Shown piece after piece: positions 10,463-19,157 of a stretch of DNA of 64,000 nucleotides. The position numbers and the translations under genes were made by a program. Each line of letters starts with the position of its first letter. Positions within the stretch are counted from its first letter, which is position 1. A model generated the notes under the pieces. It was not told the DNA's origin. It did no database searches and saw nothing but the letters and a program-made list of their open reading frames with translations. Source of the stretch: Ascidiaceihabitans sp023955215 (GTDB lineage: Bacteria > Pseudomonadota > Alphaproteobacteria > Rhodobacterales > Rhodobacteraceae); NCBI GenBank assembly GCA_943788345.1, contig CALSPX010000006.1, forward strand, positions 1-64,000, read 5' to 3'.

Positions 10463-10533
10463 GTGTCGAGCCTAAATAAGTGAGTAATAACTGATGCTTA
10501 TCTGAGTTTTGCCACTGCTAGTGAGGCAGTTTG

Positions 10534-10623
10534 TGGCGGATCGACAGGGATTCGAACCCTGGAGACGGTCACCCGCCTACACACTTTCCAGGCGTGCGCC
10601 TTCGACCACTCGGCCACCGATCC
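10534..10623 (-). tRNA. tRNA-Ser (GGA), island integration site
   Basis: A 90-nt class II tRNA with acceptor GGATCGG/TGATCC-type pairing, a D-arm GGCCGAGTGGTCGAAGGC, the anticodon loop CTGGAAA (anticodon GGA), a long variable arm and T-arm AGGGTTCGAATCCCTG. The 3' CCA is encoded. The neighbouring integrase points to the 3' half of this gene as the attachment site. Confidence 0.95.
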
Positions 10624-10684
10624 GTTGGCGGCGGTTTAGCAAGCGATGGCAGAGGTTTGCAAGCGCGAAATGCACCCAAAACCA

Positions 10685-11404
10685 TCAATCATCAAGGTGA
10701 AGGTAAATCCGGCGATTTCTTTGGCCTTTTTTCTCAATTTTACCAAGGCGAACCGCACCAATTTCCCCCGTGCGTCCTACATGGGTGCCGCCGCAAGGCT
10801 GAACATCGATCTGGTCGTCGAGCGTACCAATGCGTACCAGACGAATACGCCCGGCCCCACGCGGCGGTTTGACTGTAAGCGTTTTAACCAATTCTGGATG
10901 CGCATCTAGGGTCGTTTGATCGATCCAGTCCTCAGACACCACAACATCCATCTCGACGAATGTTTGCAACGCTTGCTCGATTATCTCGCGATTTTCAGGC
11001 GCATCTGGCATGTCAAAGTCCAAGCGTCCTTTGCCGGCTCCAATCGACCCACCCGTGACACCAAATGGCACAGCCACGGACAGAAGGTGGAGTGCGGTGT
11101 GCACGCGCATATGTTTGTAGCGGCGCTCCCAATCCAGCTCTTGGATCAGTATAGCACCGATGGGCGGTAAAGCCTGAGGCTCTGCAGGAATCAGGACGAT
11201 CTCATCACCATCGCCTTTGATCGCAGTTGCAATCGGCATGGATTGATTGTCCCAACGCAACTCTCCGCTGTCACCAGGCTGTCCGCCACCTTTTGGATAA
11301 AACACCGTCTTATCCAGAACAATACCACCCTCAAGTGTATGCGCGACGACCTTGGCCTGCGCATCACGAAGATAGGCATCTTCACGAAATAACATCTCAG
11401 TCAT
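10685..11404 (-). CDS. alaX: Alanyl-tRNA editing protein AlaX
   Basis: A 239-residue stand-alone homologue of the AlaRS editing domain. It hydrolyses Ser or Gly mischarged onto tRNA-Ala in the cytosol. The metal-binding motif HxxxH is at residues 102-106 (HTALH, preceded by H98), and the second half CxxxH is in QPCGGTHVG near residue 204. The N-terminal YPKGGGQPGDSG is the glycine-rich AlaX-M signature. The ATG overlaps the stop of the upstream channel gene by 4 bp (ATGA), so translation is probably coupled. It is the last gene of the long minus-strand cluster and sits right beside the tRNA-Ser gene. Confidence 0.9.
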   Translation of the reverse strand: MTEMLFREDAYLRDAQAKVVAHTLEGGIVLDKTVFYPKGGGQPGDSGELRWDNQSMPIATAIKGDGDEIVLIPAEPQALPPIGAILIQELDWERRYKHMRVHTALHLLSVAVPFGVTGGSIGAGKGRLDFDMPDAPENREIIEQALQTFVEMDVVVSEDWIDQTTLDAHPELVKTLTVKPPRGAGRIRLVRIGTLDDQIDVQPCGGTHVGRTGEIGAVRLGKIEKKGQRNRRIYLHLDD

Positions 11405-13698
11405 GTATCACCTACCAAGGCTTCTGGGTTTTTGATCCAAATATCACGCTGTGCGAATGGCATTTCGATGCCCTCTTCAACAAACCTAGCTAAGATTTGA
11501 TGGTTCACATCATTCTTAACCGTCAGGCTCCAATTTACGTCCCGTAGGATCATCCGAATTTCAAAGTCGAGCGAATCCGAGCCAAACCCTGAAAACAGAA
11601 TAAAGGGTGCGGGATTGGCCAGAACCATCGGTTGGGCCTCTGCAATCTCGCGCAGGATGCCCTCAACCTTCTTGGTGTCCGTACCGTAGGCCACGCCAAC
11701 ATTCATGATCAGGCGACCAATTGTATTGCCACGGGTATAGTTCGTAACAGTCCCACTCACCAAATCAGCGTTTGGTACAATAACATCAGTGCGGTCAAAG
11801 GTTTCGATACGGGTCGAGCGAACAGAGATCGCACGCACATAACCGTGCTTGCCACCCACTTCGATCCAATCGCCTTCAGAGATGGGGCGTTCGATCAGTA
11901 AGATGATCCCAGACACAAAGTTAGAAACGATGTTCTGAAGGCCAAAACCGATACCAACCGACAGTGCACCAGCAACGATTGCAAGAGACGACAGGTCAAT
12001 CCCTGCCCCCGTAATTGCCATCAGTGCAGCGACAAAGATACCGACGTAGCCAATCCCTGAAACAATGGCGTTCTGGCCACCTTTGTCGATCTGGGTCTTT
12101 GGCAGGACGTTATTGCGCAGCGCCCCTTGCAGAAGACGCGTGATCATATAGCCACCGACAAAGATCACGACAAAGGTGATAAAGTCACTGGGCGACACAC
12201 GACTGTCGCCAACCGCAAATCCCTTGGAAAAGGCAGACCAAAGTTCGGTTAAGTCTGCAATCCGCGCGCCCCAGATCAAGGCTAAAACAGGTGTTGCTGA
12301 CAACAAGATAATGAAACCGACCAACACAGGAACAAGTGCTTCACGAGCAGCAACACCCTGCCCTGTAATCCAGCCGTAAACATCCGCCAAGAACCGCTGC
12401 AAAACGATGACGATGCCAAGCACAGACAAACTTAGGATCGCAGGCTCGACCAGTGCATCCCCCGCCTGACCATACCCAATTGCGGCCATTAATGGGCCAA
12501 CCACTGCAAGGATGACTGCCGCGAGGCCAATAAGGCGCATGATCCGCGAGAACGTGGTAACTTTACGCTCCCCGTCATCATCAACAACAACCTGCGAGGC
12601 ACTGCGCAACACTTGCCCGATGCGGAACAAAAAGACCCCAGCAAGGACAGTCAGCGGGAAATTCAAAACTGGCTCTGTCACATCCGAAATCGTGCCAAAG
12701 CTGAGCAGCGTATCAAGAATACTGCGCAAAACGACAACAAACGAAAGCATGTAAATGTCAGCGCGCGCCGCACGGCGTCTTTCAACACTAATCGGAATAA
12801 GCGGATCTTCATCCTCGCGCGGGAACAACCAATCGGCCAACCAACGCGCACCAAAGAGCAATGCGGCCCAAACTGGAAGACTGCTAACCAGCTCTTCGCC
12901 CCGCAATCCAAGCATTCCGGTTGCGACCAACGCAAACGCCAAAGCAACAACGCCCAAGAATGGGACAATCACGGCAAACAACGAAAGAACAAAGCCCCAG
13001 ACTTCTGAACCATTGCGTCCAAAGGTTCTTAAGTACCTATCGAGGGCAACAACCCACCGACGACCACGGGTCAACAGTACAGCCGCCAGCCCAAGCAGTA
13101 ACAAAATTACGGGCGCGGTTTCGCGTAGTGTTTTCAACGCGGTCGCATCGCTAAACAAACGGCGCTCTGCGGTCAGGCCATTGACCACATTAGACAAGTC
13201 CGTCAGCGCAACGCCCCAATTTCCTGGGTTAACTGGTGACGGCCCAAGGGAAAGTAATCTATCGGCCTGGCGTGCGCGAATAATCGTGTCGATTTCACCG
13301 ATCAAACCGTCCGCGCGGCTATAGGCGGCCTCAGCCACCTGTACTGGTGCCTGAAGCTTGGCAAGCTGCTGGGTGATCTCGCTGCGCTGCGAAGCAATGG
13401 TTGCTGGCTCAATACCGCTTTCAGGCACAGGACCCAGCGCGGCAAGCTGAGCCTGCAATGTGGTGATACGTTCCGCGTTCAGCAGTCGGGCTTCTGCAAA
13501 CTTTGTCCGAAAATTAACGATGCGCGTCCGCAGTGTTTCAAACACTTCGTTCGTGCCAGCCTCACCATCAACAGCGGCCTCCGCCCGCGTTGCTACACTT
13601 TTCCAAAGATCATAATCGATCGGTTCACTTGTTTGAGCAATCGCCGCAAAGGGAACAAAAAGACACAAGGCAAGGCTGAGCAGCCAACGGTGCAACAT
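11401..13698 (-). CDS. MscS-family mechanosensitive channel with DUF3772 domain
   Basis: A 765-residue inner-membrane protein. The signal peptide (cleaved near AIA-QT) is followed by a periplasmic helical DUF3772-type region (residues ~25-170), about ten hydrophobic segments, and the MscS core. Its signatures are GIGFGLQNIVSNFVSGIIL (pore-lining to beta-domain) and ERPISEGDWIEVGG, then VPNADLVSGTVTNYT. It should release solutes upon osmotic downshock. The gene begins 3 bp after cysK ends and overlaps alaX by 4 bp, so it is part of an operon. Length suits the large MscK-like subclass of alphaproteobacteria. Confidence 0.9.
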   Translation of the reverse strand: MLHRWLLSLALCLFVPFAAIAQTSEPIDYDLWKSVATRAEAAVDGEAGTNEVFETLRTRIVNFRTKFAEARLLNAERITTLQAQLAALGPVPESGIEPATIASQRSEITQQLAKLQAPVQVAEAAYSRADGLIGEIDTIIRARQADRLLSLGPSPVNPGNWGVALTDLSNVVNGLTAERRLFSDATALKTLRETAPVILLLLGLAAVLLTRGRRWVVALDRYLRTFGRNGSEVWGFVLSLFAVIVPFLGVVALAFALVATGMLGLRGEELVSSLPVWAALLFGARWLADWLFPREDEDPLIPISVERRRAARADIYMLSFVVVLRSILDTLLSFGTISDVTEPVLNFPLTVLAGVFLFRIGQVLRSASQVVVDDDGERKVTTFSRIMRLIGLAAVILAVVGPLMAAIGYGQAGDALVEPAILSLSVLGIVIVLQRFLADVYGWITGQGVAAREALVPVLVGFIILLSATPVLALIWGARIADLTELWSAFSKGFAVGDSRVSPSDFITFVVIFVGGYMITRLLQGALRNNVLPKTQIDKGGQNAIVSGIGYVGIFVAALMAITGAGIDLSSLAIVAGALSVGIGFGLQNIVSNFVSGIILLIERPISEGDWIEVGGKHGYVRAISVRSTRIETFDRTDVIVPNADLVSGTVTNYTRGNTIGRLIMNVGVAYGTDTKKVEGILREIAEAQPMVLANPAPFILFSGFGSDSLDFEIRMILRDVNWSLTVKNDVNHQILARFVEEGIEMPFAQRDIWIKNPEALVGDT

Positions 13699-13701
13699 GG
13701 G

Positions 13702-14739
13702 TTATACGACCTCAGTAACGTCTGGAAGACTTGCTGGTTCTTCATCCAACCAATCAGGAATTGGCAAACCTTTTTCACGCAAAAACGTCGGATTGTACAA
13801 TTTGGACTGATAACGTGTGCCAAAATCACATAGGATCGTCACGATCGTATGCCCCGGTCCCATGTCTTTGGCCAAACGCATCGCACCAGCGACGTTCACA
13901 CCCGACGAACCACCAAGGCAAAGCCCTTCATGCTTCAGAATATCAAAGACAATCGGCAGCGCCTCAGAGTCGTGAATATTATAGCTATAGTCAGGTTTTA
14001 GGCCCTCAAGGTTCTTTGTGATGCGAACCTGACCAATTCCTTCGTTGATCGAGCCACCTTCAGTCATGGTCAACTCATCTTTGGTGTAGAAATTGTATAG
14101 TGCGGCACCGTCAGGATCAGCCAAACCAATTGTCACGCCTTTAGGCTGAAGGACTTCACTCACACCTGCCAACGTACCACCCGAACCAACTGCACAAATA
14201 AAGCCATCAACCTTACCGTCAGTTTGCTCCCAGATCTCTGGGCCCGTAGTTTCAACGTGGGCTTGACGGTTCGCTATGTTGTCAAATTGGTTGGCCCAGA
14301 TCGCACCATTTGGCTCAGTCTTAGCAAGCTCATTTGCCAAGCGTTCAGAATACCGGACAAAGTTATTTGGGTTACGGTAAGGAGCCGCAGGAACCTGAAC
14401 CAAGTTCGCACCAGCAAGGCGCAACATATCTTTTTTCTCTTCAGATTGCGTTTCAGGGATAACGATAACCGTTTTGAACCCCATCGACGCACCAACAAGC
14501 GCAAGGCCAATACCGGTGTTACCCGCAGTACCCTCAACGATCGTACCGCCCGGTTTCAACGCACCGCTGGCAATCGCGTTCTTGATGATGAACAGCGCAG
14601 CACGATCCTTGACCGACTGGCCCGGATTCATAAATTCAGCTTTGCCCAAGATCTCGCAACCGGTTTCTTCACTGGCTTTATTCAAACGGATAAGGGGTGT
14701 CTTGCCGATGCTTTCAGCCAAGTGATTTGCGATGCGCAT
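13702..14739 (-). CDS. cysK: Cysteine synthase / O-acetylserine sulfhydrylase family
   Basis: A 345-residue PLP enzyme of fold type II. It makes cysteine from O-acetylserine and sulfide. The PLP lysine is K44 in GQSVKDRA, and the substrate loop is EGTAGNTG (69-76), where classical CysK has a PTSGNTG-type loop. The phosphate-binding GSGGTLAG follows, and CLGGSSGVN lies near the end. The E-G-T-A variant also occurs in cysteine desulfhydrase-like enzymes, so H2S production from cysteine is an alternative. In Rhodobacter sphaeroides cysK lies with trgAB and contributes to tellurite resistance (recalled literature), which matches the gene order here. Confidence 0.85.
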   Translation of the reverse strand: MRIANHLAESIGKTPLIRLNKASEETGCEILGKAEFMNPGQSVKDRAALFIIKNAIASGALKPGGTIVEGTAGNTGIGLALVGASMGFKTVIVIPETQSEEKKDMLRLAGANLVQVPAAPYRNPNNFVRYSERLANELAKTEPNGAIWANQFDNIANRQAHVETTGPEIWEQTDGKVDGFICAVGSGGTLAGVSEVLQPKGVTIGLADPDGAALYNFYTKDELTMTEGGSINEGIGQVRITKNLEGLKPDYSYNIHDSEALPIVFDILKHEGLCLGGSSGVNVAGAMRLAKDMGPGHTIVTILCDFGTRYQSKLYNPTFLREKGLPIPDWLDEEPASLPDVTEVV

Positions 14740-14821
14740 TGTGGTGTCTCGCTTTGGATTGGGCAGCGTTACGCGCTGCGTTGTCGTGTTGGAATTTTTG
14801 TACCCTTGGGAGTGGGTAATC

Positions 14822-15931
14822 TCAAGTCAAACCGCGCAAACGTTCACGATGGAAGGCCAGCCAATAGGCCATAGTGACCAAAGGCACGTTTGCGGCCTGC
14901 TGGCTTTGAACCAGCTCCATCAACGCCTCAAAGGACAATAGATGGGTTTGGATGTCTTCGTTTTCGGTTTCAAGACCAGAAATTCCAACAATATCATCAG
15001 GTAAATCAACCAAACCAACATATTGATAGAAAAATTCGGTTGAGCACCCCGGCGATGGATAGGCTTCGCAAACCTGTTCTAAATGGTTGATCGTCAGCCC
15101 GGCTTCTTCTTCGGCCTCGCGAATGGCGCATGCTTGGGGTGTTTCACCCCCGTCCACACGACCTGCAATTGGCTCTAACTGCCAAAGGTTCGGATCACCG
15201 CGCCCGAGTGGCCCCATACGCATCTGTTCAACCAACAGCACACGATCGCGACCAGCATCATAGGGTAAAAGGATTGCGGCATCCGTCCCAACGAACACAG
15301 CGCGCTGCAACGTGGACGTTTTGGTTCCGTCAAAGCGTTCGTGTTTCAGCTCGAAGGCATCCAACGCGAAAAAATCCGTGTATTCACGGGTCTTTTTCAC
15401 TACTTCGACATCCCCTTTAAGGGTCGTGCTGCCATGTTTACTGGAAAGCGCATTCAAATTAGCCGCAGCGCGCGAACGGATCATCGGGAACATGCGCACA
15501 ATATCGGCAGCGCTACGTTCTCCAAAGAACGACATAACTTCGCGCGCAGCAATCACAGTCATCGCCGCCCACGTGTCTTCCCAAGCCTGCAAGCCCCATA
15601 GCCCATTGGGGGTGACGCCATTCTTGGGCGGAAAATAAACGTCGACCACCTGCCCGTTTGAAACGGTTTCACGGCGCAACGTATAATCAAAGCCACCTTC
15701 GTAGAAGTTCAAGCGTTCTAAGTCCAAACTGCTCAAATTATTCAGAACCAGACCTGACTGTGAATGCCCAACCCTACAGCTGATCAACGGGAACGGACCC
15801 TCCAAAGCAGCCATCGCAGCATGGTCTGGCAGTTCACAAGCAACCATATCAATCTGGGCCGCTGATCGCCCCAAGACGATTTCCAACAACGGGATATGGC
15901 GCAATGTGCCGTAAACAAACAAATCAGTCAT
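14822..15931 (-). CDS. trgB: TrgB-like protein: gamma-glutamylcyclotransferase-like plus Nudix domains
   Basis: A 369-residue fusion. Residues 1-120 are a GGCT/AIG2-like domain (FVYGTLRHIPLLEIVLG). Residues ~165-365 are a Nudix hydrolase of the ADP-ribose pyrophosphatase type, with a complete Nudix box (GRVDGGE, seven residues, REAEEEAGL). It likely hydrolyses nucleoside diphosphate sugars in the cytosol. It starts 3 bp after the trgA stop and is followed by cysK. This trgA-trgB-cysK order is that of the Rhodobacter tellurite-resistance locus. Biochemical function of the fusion is not established by the sequence. Confidence 0.85.
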   Translation of the reverse strand: MTDLFVYGTLRHIPLLEIVLGRSAAQIDMVACELPDHAAMAALEGPFPLISCRVGHSQSGLVLNNLSSLDLERLNFYEGGFDYTLRRETVSNGQVVDVYFPPKNGVTPNGLWGLQAWEDTWAAMTVIAAREVMSFFGERSAADIVRMFPMIRSRAAANLNALSSKHGSTTLKGDVEVVKKTREYTDFFALDAFELKHERFDGTKTSTLQRAVFVGTDAAILLPYDAGRDRVLLVEQMRMGPLGRGDPNLWQLEPIAGRVDGGETPQACAIREAEEEAGLTINHLEQVCEAYPSPGCSTEFFYQYVGLVDLPDDIVGISGLETENEDIQTHLLSFEALMELVQSQQAANVPLVTMAYWLAFHRERLRGLT

Positions 15932-15934
15932 AAA

Positions 15935-16375
15935 TCAGTGAACGCGATGCCAAATGGCTTCAACGATCAAGCCCGCAACAATCCCACCAATCAAGGCCGT
16001 GCCCCAAAGGGCTGTCGAGGAAACCTTGACGACAAAATCAATTCCAATCGGAATGATTTCTAACAGGGCCTCAACCAAGCCATCGTACCTGCCACGCATA
16101 GAAAGACGGATCATTTCATTCGCGCTTTGAATAAAGATCACAACCAAAACCATCGAAAATGTCGAAGTCACACCGTTGTTGATCGCAGACACAAGGCCAA
16201 ACCCGGCCCGCTTACCCATGAGCACCCAACCGATAATAACGCCGACCAGCATGCTTACGTAAGTGAAATAGCCAAAGTTGAAATCTTCAATGAATTGGGG
16301 CTTTGCCAACTCAGAAAGGATATAAGCCAGCGCGCAAAGACAGAGCGATCCTGATACTTTTGAGCTGCTGGGCAT
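15935..16375 (-). CDS. trgA: TrgA family membrane protein
   Basis: A 146-residue integral membrane protein with four hydrophobic segments, near residues 7-22, 38-53, 67-88 and 120-140. The sequence FGYFTYVSMLVGVIIGW and the small size match the TrgA family, which is found next to trgB in Rhodobacterales. In R. sphaeroides trgAB contributes to high-level tellurite resistance. The mechanism is unknown to me. It is the first gene of the tight trgA-trgB pair, 30 bp downstream of cfaA. Confidence 0.85.
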   Translation of the reverse strand: MPSSSKVSGSLCLCALAYILSELAKPQFIEDFNFGYFTYVSMLVGVIIGWVLMGKRAGFGLVSAINNGVTSTFSMVLVVIFIQSANEMIRLSMRGRYDGLVEALLEIIPIGIDFVVKVSSTALWGTALIGGIVAGLIVEAIWHRVH

Positions 16376-16405
16376 TACAGTGTTCTCTTTTCTACTTACT
16401 ACTCA

Positions 16406-17614
16406 TCAACTGGGTCGTTTAATCGTAATCTGTGTGACATCACAGTTGCCACTATCAAAGGTCGCAGCGCAAGAGGTCAGGTAAAAGTTCCACATACGAC
16501 GGAAACGATCATCAAAACCCATATCTGCAATCTGGTCCCATTTATCATTGAACGTTTCATGCCAACGACGCAATGAAATGTTATAGCTTGGGCCGAACTC
16601 GATCGAGCGTTCAACTTCCAAACCAGCCTTTGCAACTTGTTGACGCAAGGCCTTTGGGCTGGGCAACATCCCCCCCGGAAAAATGTACTTTTGAATGAAA
16701 TCGACGCTATTTTTATAGATGTCCCAACGGCGATCATCCACCGTGATGATCTGCAATGTCGCATTGGCACCCGGCTTCAGACGCTCGCGCACGGTCTCGA
16801 AATAGATCGGCCAATATTTTTCGCCGACCGCTTCAAACATTTCGATGCTGGCGATCCCGTCATAGGTCCCTTTTTCATCACGATAATCTTGCAGCTTGAA
16901 TTCCACTAGATCAGAAATACCAGCTTTTTCAATGCGTTCCTGCGCATAATTAAACTGTTCTTGACTGATCGTAAGGCCCGTTACTTTTAGCCCGCGTTCT
17001 TTGGCTGCGTATTCCGCAAAGCCGCCCCAACCACAACCGATCTCAAGAACATGATCACCTTCTTTGACGCCCATTTGATCGACCATGCTTTTGTATTTGG
17101 CTGTTTGTGCCGCTTCATGGCTTTCTTGGCCTGTCTCAAACAATGCTGATGAATAGGTCATGGTGTCATCCAACCACAAACCATAAAATTCATTACCCAA
17201 GTCATAGTGATAGCTGATGTTCTTACGCGCCTGAGATTTGTGATTGCGCTGCATCCAAAAGCGAAGTTTTTCAAACATCCGCACCAAACCTTGGCCCGGG
17301 AAACCATCATAGATGTCTTCGTTGTCCGCGTGAACAAGGTCCATAAATGCCTGCAGGTCTGGCGTACTCCACCAATTATCCAAATACGCATCACAAAAGC
17401 CAAGGTCACCCTCACGGATCAGGCGCGCGAATAGATCGGGATTGTGAACGCGCAACTCGGCCACGTGACCCGGTTGTTTGCCATCTGCGCGAAACGTCCG
17501 ACCATCTGGCATGACAAAATCAACCCGACCGTTGTTCATTTCCTGCGCCATCGCAAAGACCCGCGTGAAATATCGTGGTAAACCTGTTTGGCCGTCTGTT
17601 GTCGTCAAAATCAT
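16406..17614 (-). CDS. cfaA: Cyclopropane-fatty-acyl-phospholipid synthase
   Basis: About 402 residues, a SAM-dependent enzyme that adds a methylene bridge to unsaturated phospholipid acyl chains at the inner membrane. The SAM motif VLEIGCGWGGFAEYAA lies around the middle, SIEMFEAVGEKYW follows, and the FIQKYIFPGGMLP segment typical of Cfa comes later. I chose ATG 17614 over 17641 because GAGGA lies just upstream of it. It follows phrA by about 75 bp. In R. sphaeroides phrA and cfaA are adjacent targets of the singlet-oxygen sigma factor RpoE (established), so stress regulation is likely here too. Confidence 0.92.
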   Translation of the reverse strand: MILTTTDGQTGLPRYFTRVFAMAQEMNNGRVDFVMPDGRTFRADGKQPGHVAELRVHNPDLFARLIREGDLGFCDAYLDNWWSTPDLQAFMDLVHADNEDIYDGFPGQGLVRMFEKLRFWMQRNHKSQARKNISYHYDLGNEFYGLWLDDTMTYSSALFETGQESHEAAQTAKYKSMVDQMGVKEGDHVLEIGCGWGGFAEYAAKERGLKVTGLTISQEQFNYAQERIEKAGISDLVEFKLQDYRDEKGTYDGIASIEMFEAVGEKYWPIYFETVRERLKPGANATLQIITVDDRRWDIYKNSVDFIQKYIFPGGMLPSPKALRQQVAKAGLEVERSIEFGPSYNISLRRWHETFNDKWDQIADMGFDDRFRRMWNFYLTSCAATFDSGNCDVTQITIKRPS

Positions 17615-17690
17615 GCGTGTTCCTCGTTCGCATTTTAGCAAGGCTAGGGTTTCGGTCCCTAGGTATGCAAGTGTTCTTCTGGATTAATTT

Positions 17691-19103
17691 CTAAAACCCG
17701 CGTGTTTCATATGCGCTTAATGCACGCTTGCGCCCCTGCTCTGGGGTCACGATTGGTTGCGGGTATGGGGTATCCGCATTGAGGTTCCAAGACTTTGGAA
17801 CAGCTACAAAAAACGACGTTGCGTCAGGATGCGGCGCGCTACGTCCCTCAGCAATCCAACGGTTAACGTAATCGCGATTTTTGTCGAACTTATCCAACTG
17901 GGTAACTGGATTGAAAACTCGGAAATACGGCGTTGCATCAGGACCTGACCCCGCAGACCACTGCCATCCCATTGCATTGCTTGCAGGATCCCAGTCGGTC
18001 AGACATTCCTCAAACCACTTTTGACCAACGCGCCAATCTGTCATCAAGTGTTTCGTGAGGTAGCTGGCAACGATCATGCGGCCACGATTGTGCATCCGCC
18101 CTGTCACGTATAATTCGCGCATCGCTGCGTCCACAAACGGAATACCCGTACGGCCCTGTTTCCACGCCATCACTTCGTCTGTGTCCTCGGTATTCCAAGG
18201 GAACGCATCCCAGCCCTCTTTCCAGTTGCTGTCCAGAATGCGGGGCGTGTGGTGCATCAGGTGATATGCGAACTCGCGCCATACCAGCTCTTTCAAGAAC
18301 ACCTCGGCACCCGATTTCCCCTCATGCAACGCGCGTTGCCCCGCATGCCAACATTGGTGCGGGCTGATTTCGCCAATCGCTAGGTTTTCCGACACGTTCG
18401 ATGTGCCATCGGTCCAAGGTAGATCGCGGTTGGTGACATAATCCGCGACCCATTGGTCCACAAACACCGCCAACCGGTCTTGGGCTGCATCTTCACCCAA
18501 ACGAATGTGTGGGCGAACGATCGCAGCACCGCGTTTCATTGCGCCGCCCATGTCCCAATCAAGGATGTCTTCACTGTCAGGCCACTGCGTGGGCGCAGCA
18601 ATCGCTTTTGGTTTCGCTAAAGGCGCATCGACGTGGCGCGTTTTCACGTTATTCCAAAACGGCGTATAAACTTTATAAAACCCACCGGTCTTGGTTTCAG
18701 TTGTCCACGGCTCAAACATCAAGTGACCACCAAATGACCGCGCATCGATACCGTCAGCTTTTAAGGCGCTCTTGATCGCACTGTCACGTTCGGTGGCTTG
18801 AGGGTCATACAGACGTGACCAAACGACTGATTTGGCCCCCGTCTCTTGGATCAACTCACGTAAAACCATTTCCGCAGGACCACGACGCAAAAGCAATCGA
18901 CTGCCCAATTTGCGCAGGTTTTCATCCAGCTTTTCAACACCCAACCCTAAACGCCACTTTGGCGCAGCACCCAAGGTGGCAACACTATCGTCGTGAATGA
19001 AAACCGGGATTACAGGCCCGCCATTCCCACAGGCCGCAGTTAGGGCCGCATGATCTGAAAGACGTAAATCACGTCTGAACCAGACAAGTGTTGGGCTGCT
19101 CAT
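17691..19103 (-). CDS. phrA: Deoxyribodipyrimidine photolyase
   Basis: A 470-residue FAD light-driven repair enzyme for cyclobutane pyrimidine dimers. The N-terminal antenna-binding domain starts TLVWFRRDLRLSDHAAL. The FAD domain shows WREFAYHLMHHTP, MRELYVTGRMHNRGRMIVAS and DWDPASNAMGWQWSAGSGPD. Length is normal for class I photolyases. A GGAG ribosome-binding site lies upstream of ATG 19103. The 54-bp leader contains a TGATCC element (19152-19157, minus strand). The gene leads the phrA-cfaA pair. Confidence 0.93.
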   Translation of the reverse strand: MSSPTLVWFRRDLRLSDHAALTAACGNGGPVIPVFIHDDSVATLGAAPKWRLGLGVEKLDENLRKLGSRLLLRRGPAEMVLRELIQETGAKSVVWSRLYDPQATERDSAIKSALKADGIDARSFGGHLMFEPWTTETKTGGFYKVYTPFWNNVKTRHVDAPLAKPKAIAAPTQWPDSEDILDWDMGGAMKRGAAIVRPHIRLGEDAAQDRLAVFVDQWVADYVTNRDLPWTDGTSNVSENLAIGEISPHQCWHAGQRALHEGKSGAEVFLKELVWREFAYHLMHHTPRILDSNWKEGWDAFPWNTEDTDEVMAWKQGRTGIPFVDAAMRELYVTGRMHNRGRMIVASYLTKHLMTDWRVGQKWFEECLTDWDPASNAMGWQWSAGSGPDATPYFRVFNPVTQLDKFDKNRDYVNRWIAEGRSAPHPDATSFFVAVPKSWNLNADTPYPQPIVTPEQGRKRALSAYETRGF

Positions 19104-19157
19104 TATATATTATCTCCGCTCTTAGAAACCATACGCACAAGCGCGCCAAACGGATCA

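Noticed and set aside
10509..10909. Plus-strand open frames of 60-110 codons across tRNA-Ser
   Set aside because: They read through the antisense of the tRNA and of alaX.
12755..13324. Plus-strand 189-codon open frame
   Set aside because: It is antisense to the mechanosensitive channel gene, which has a clear signal peptide, domains and operon overlaps.
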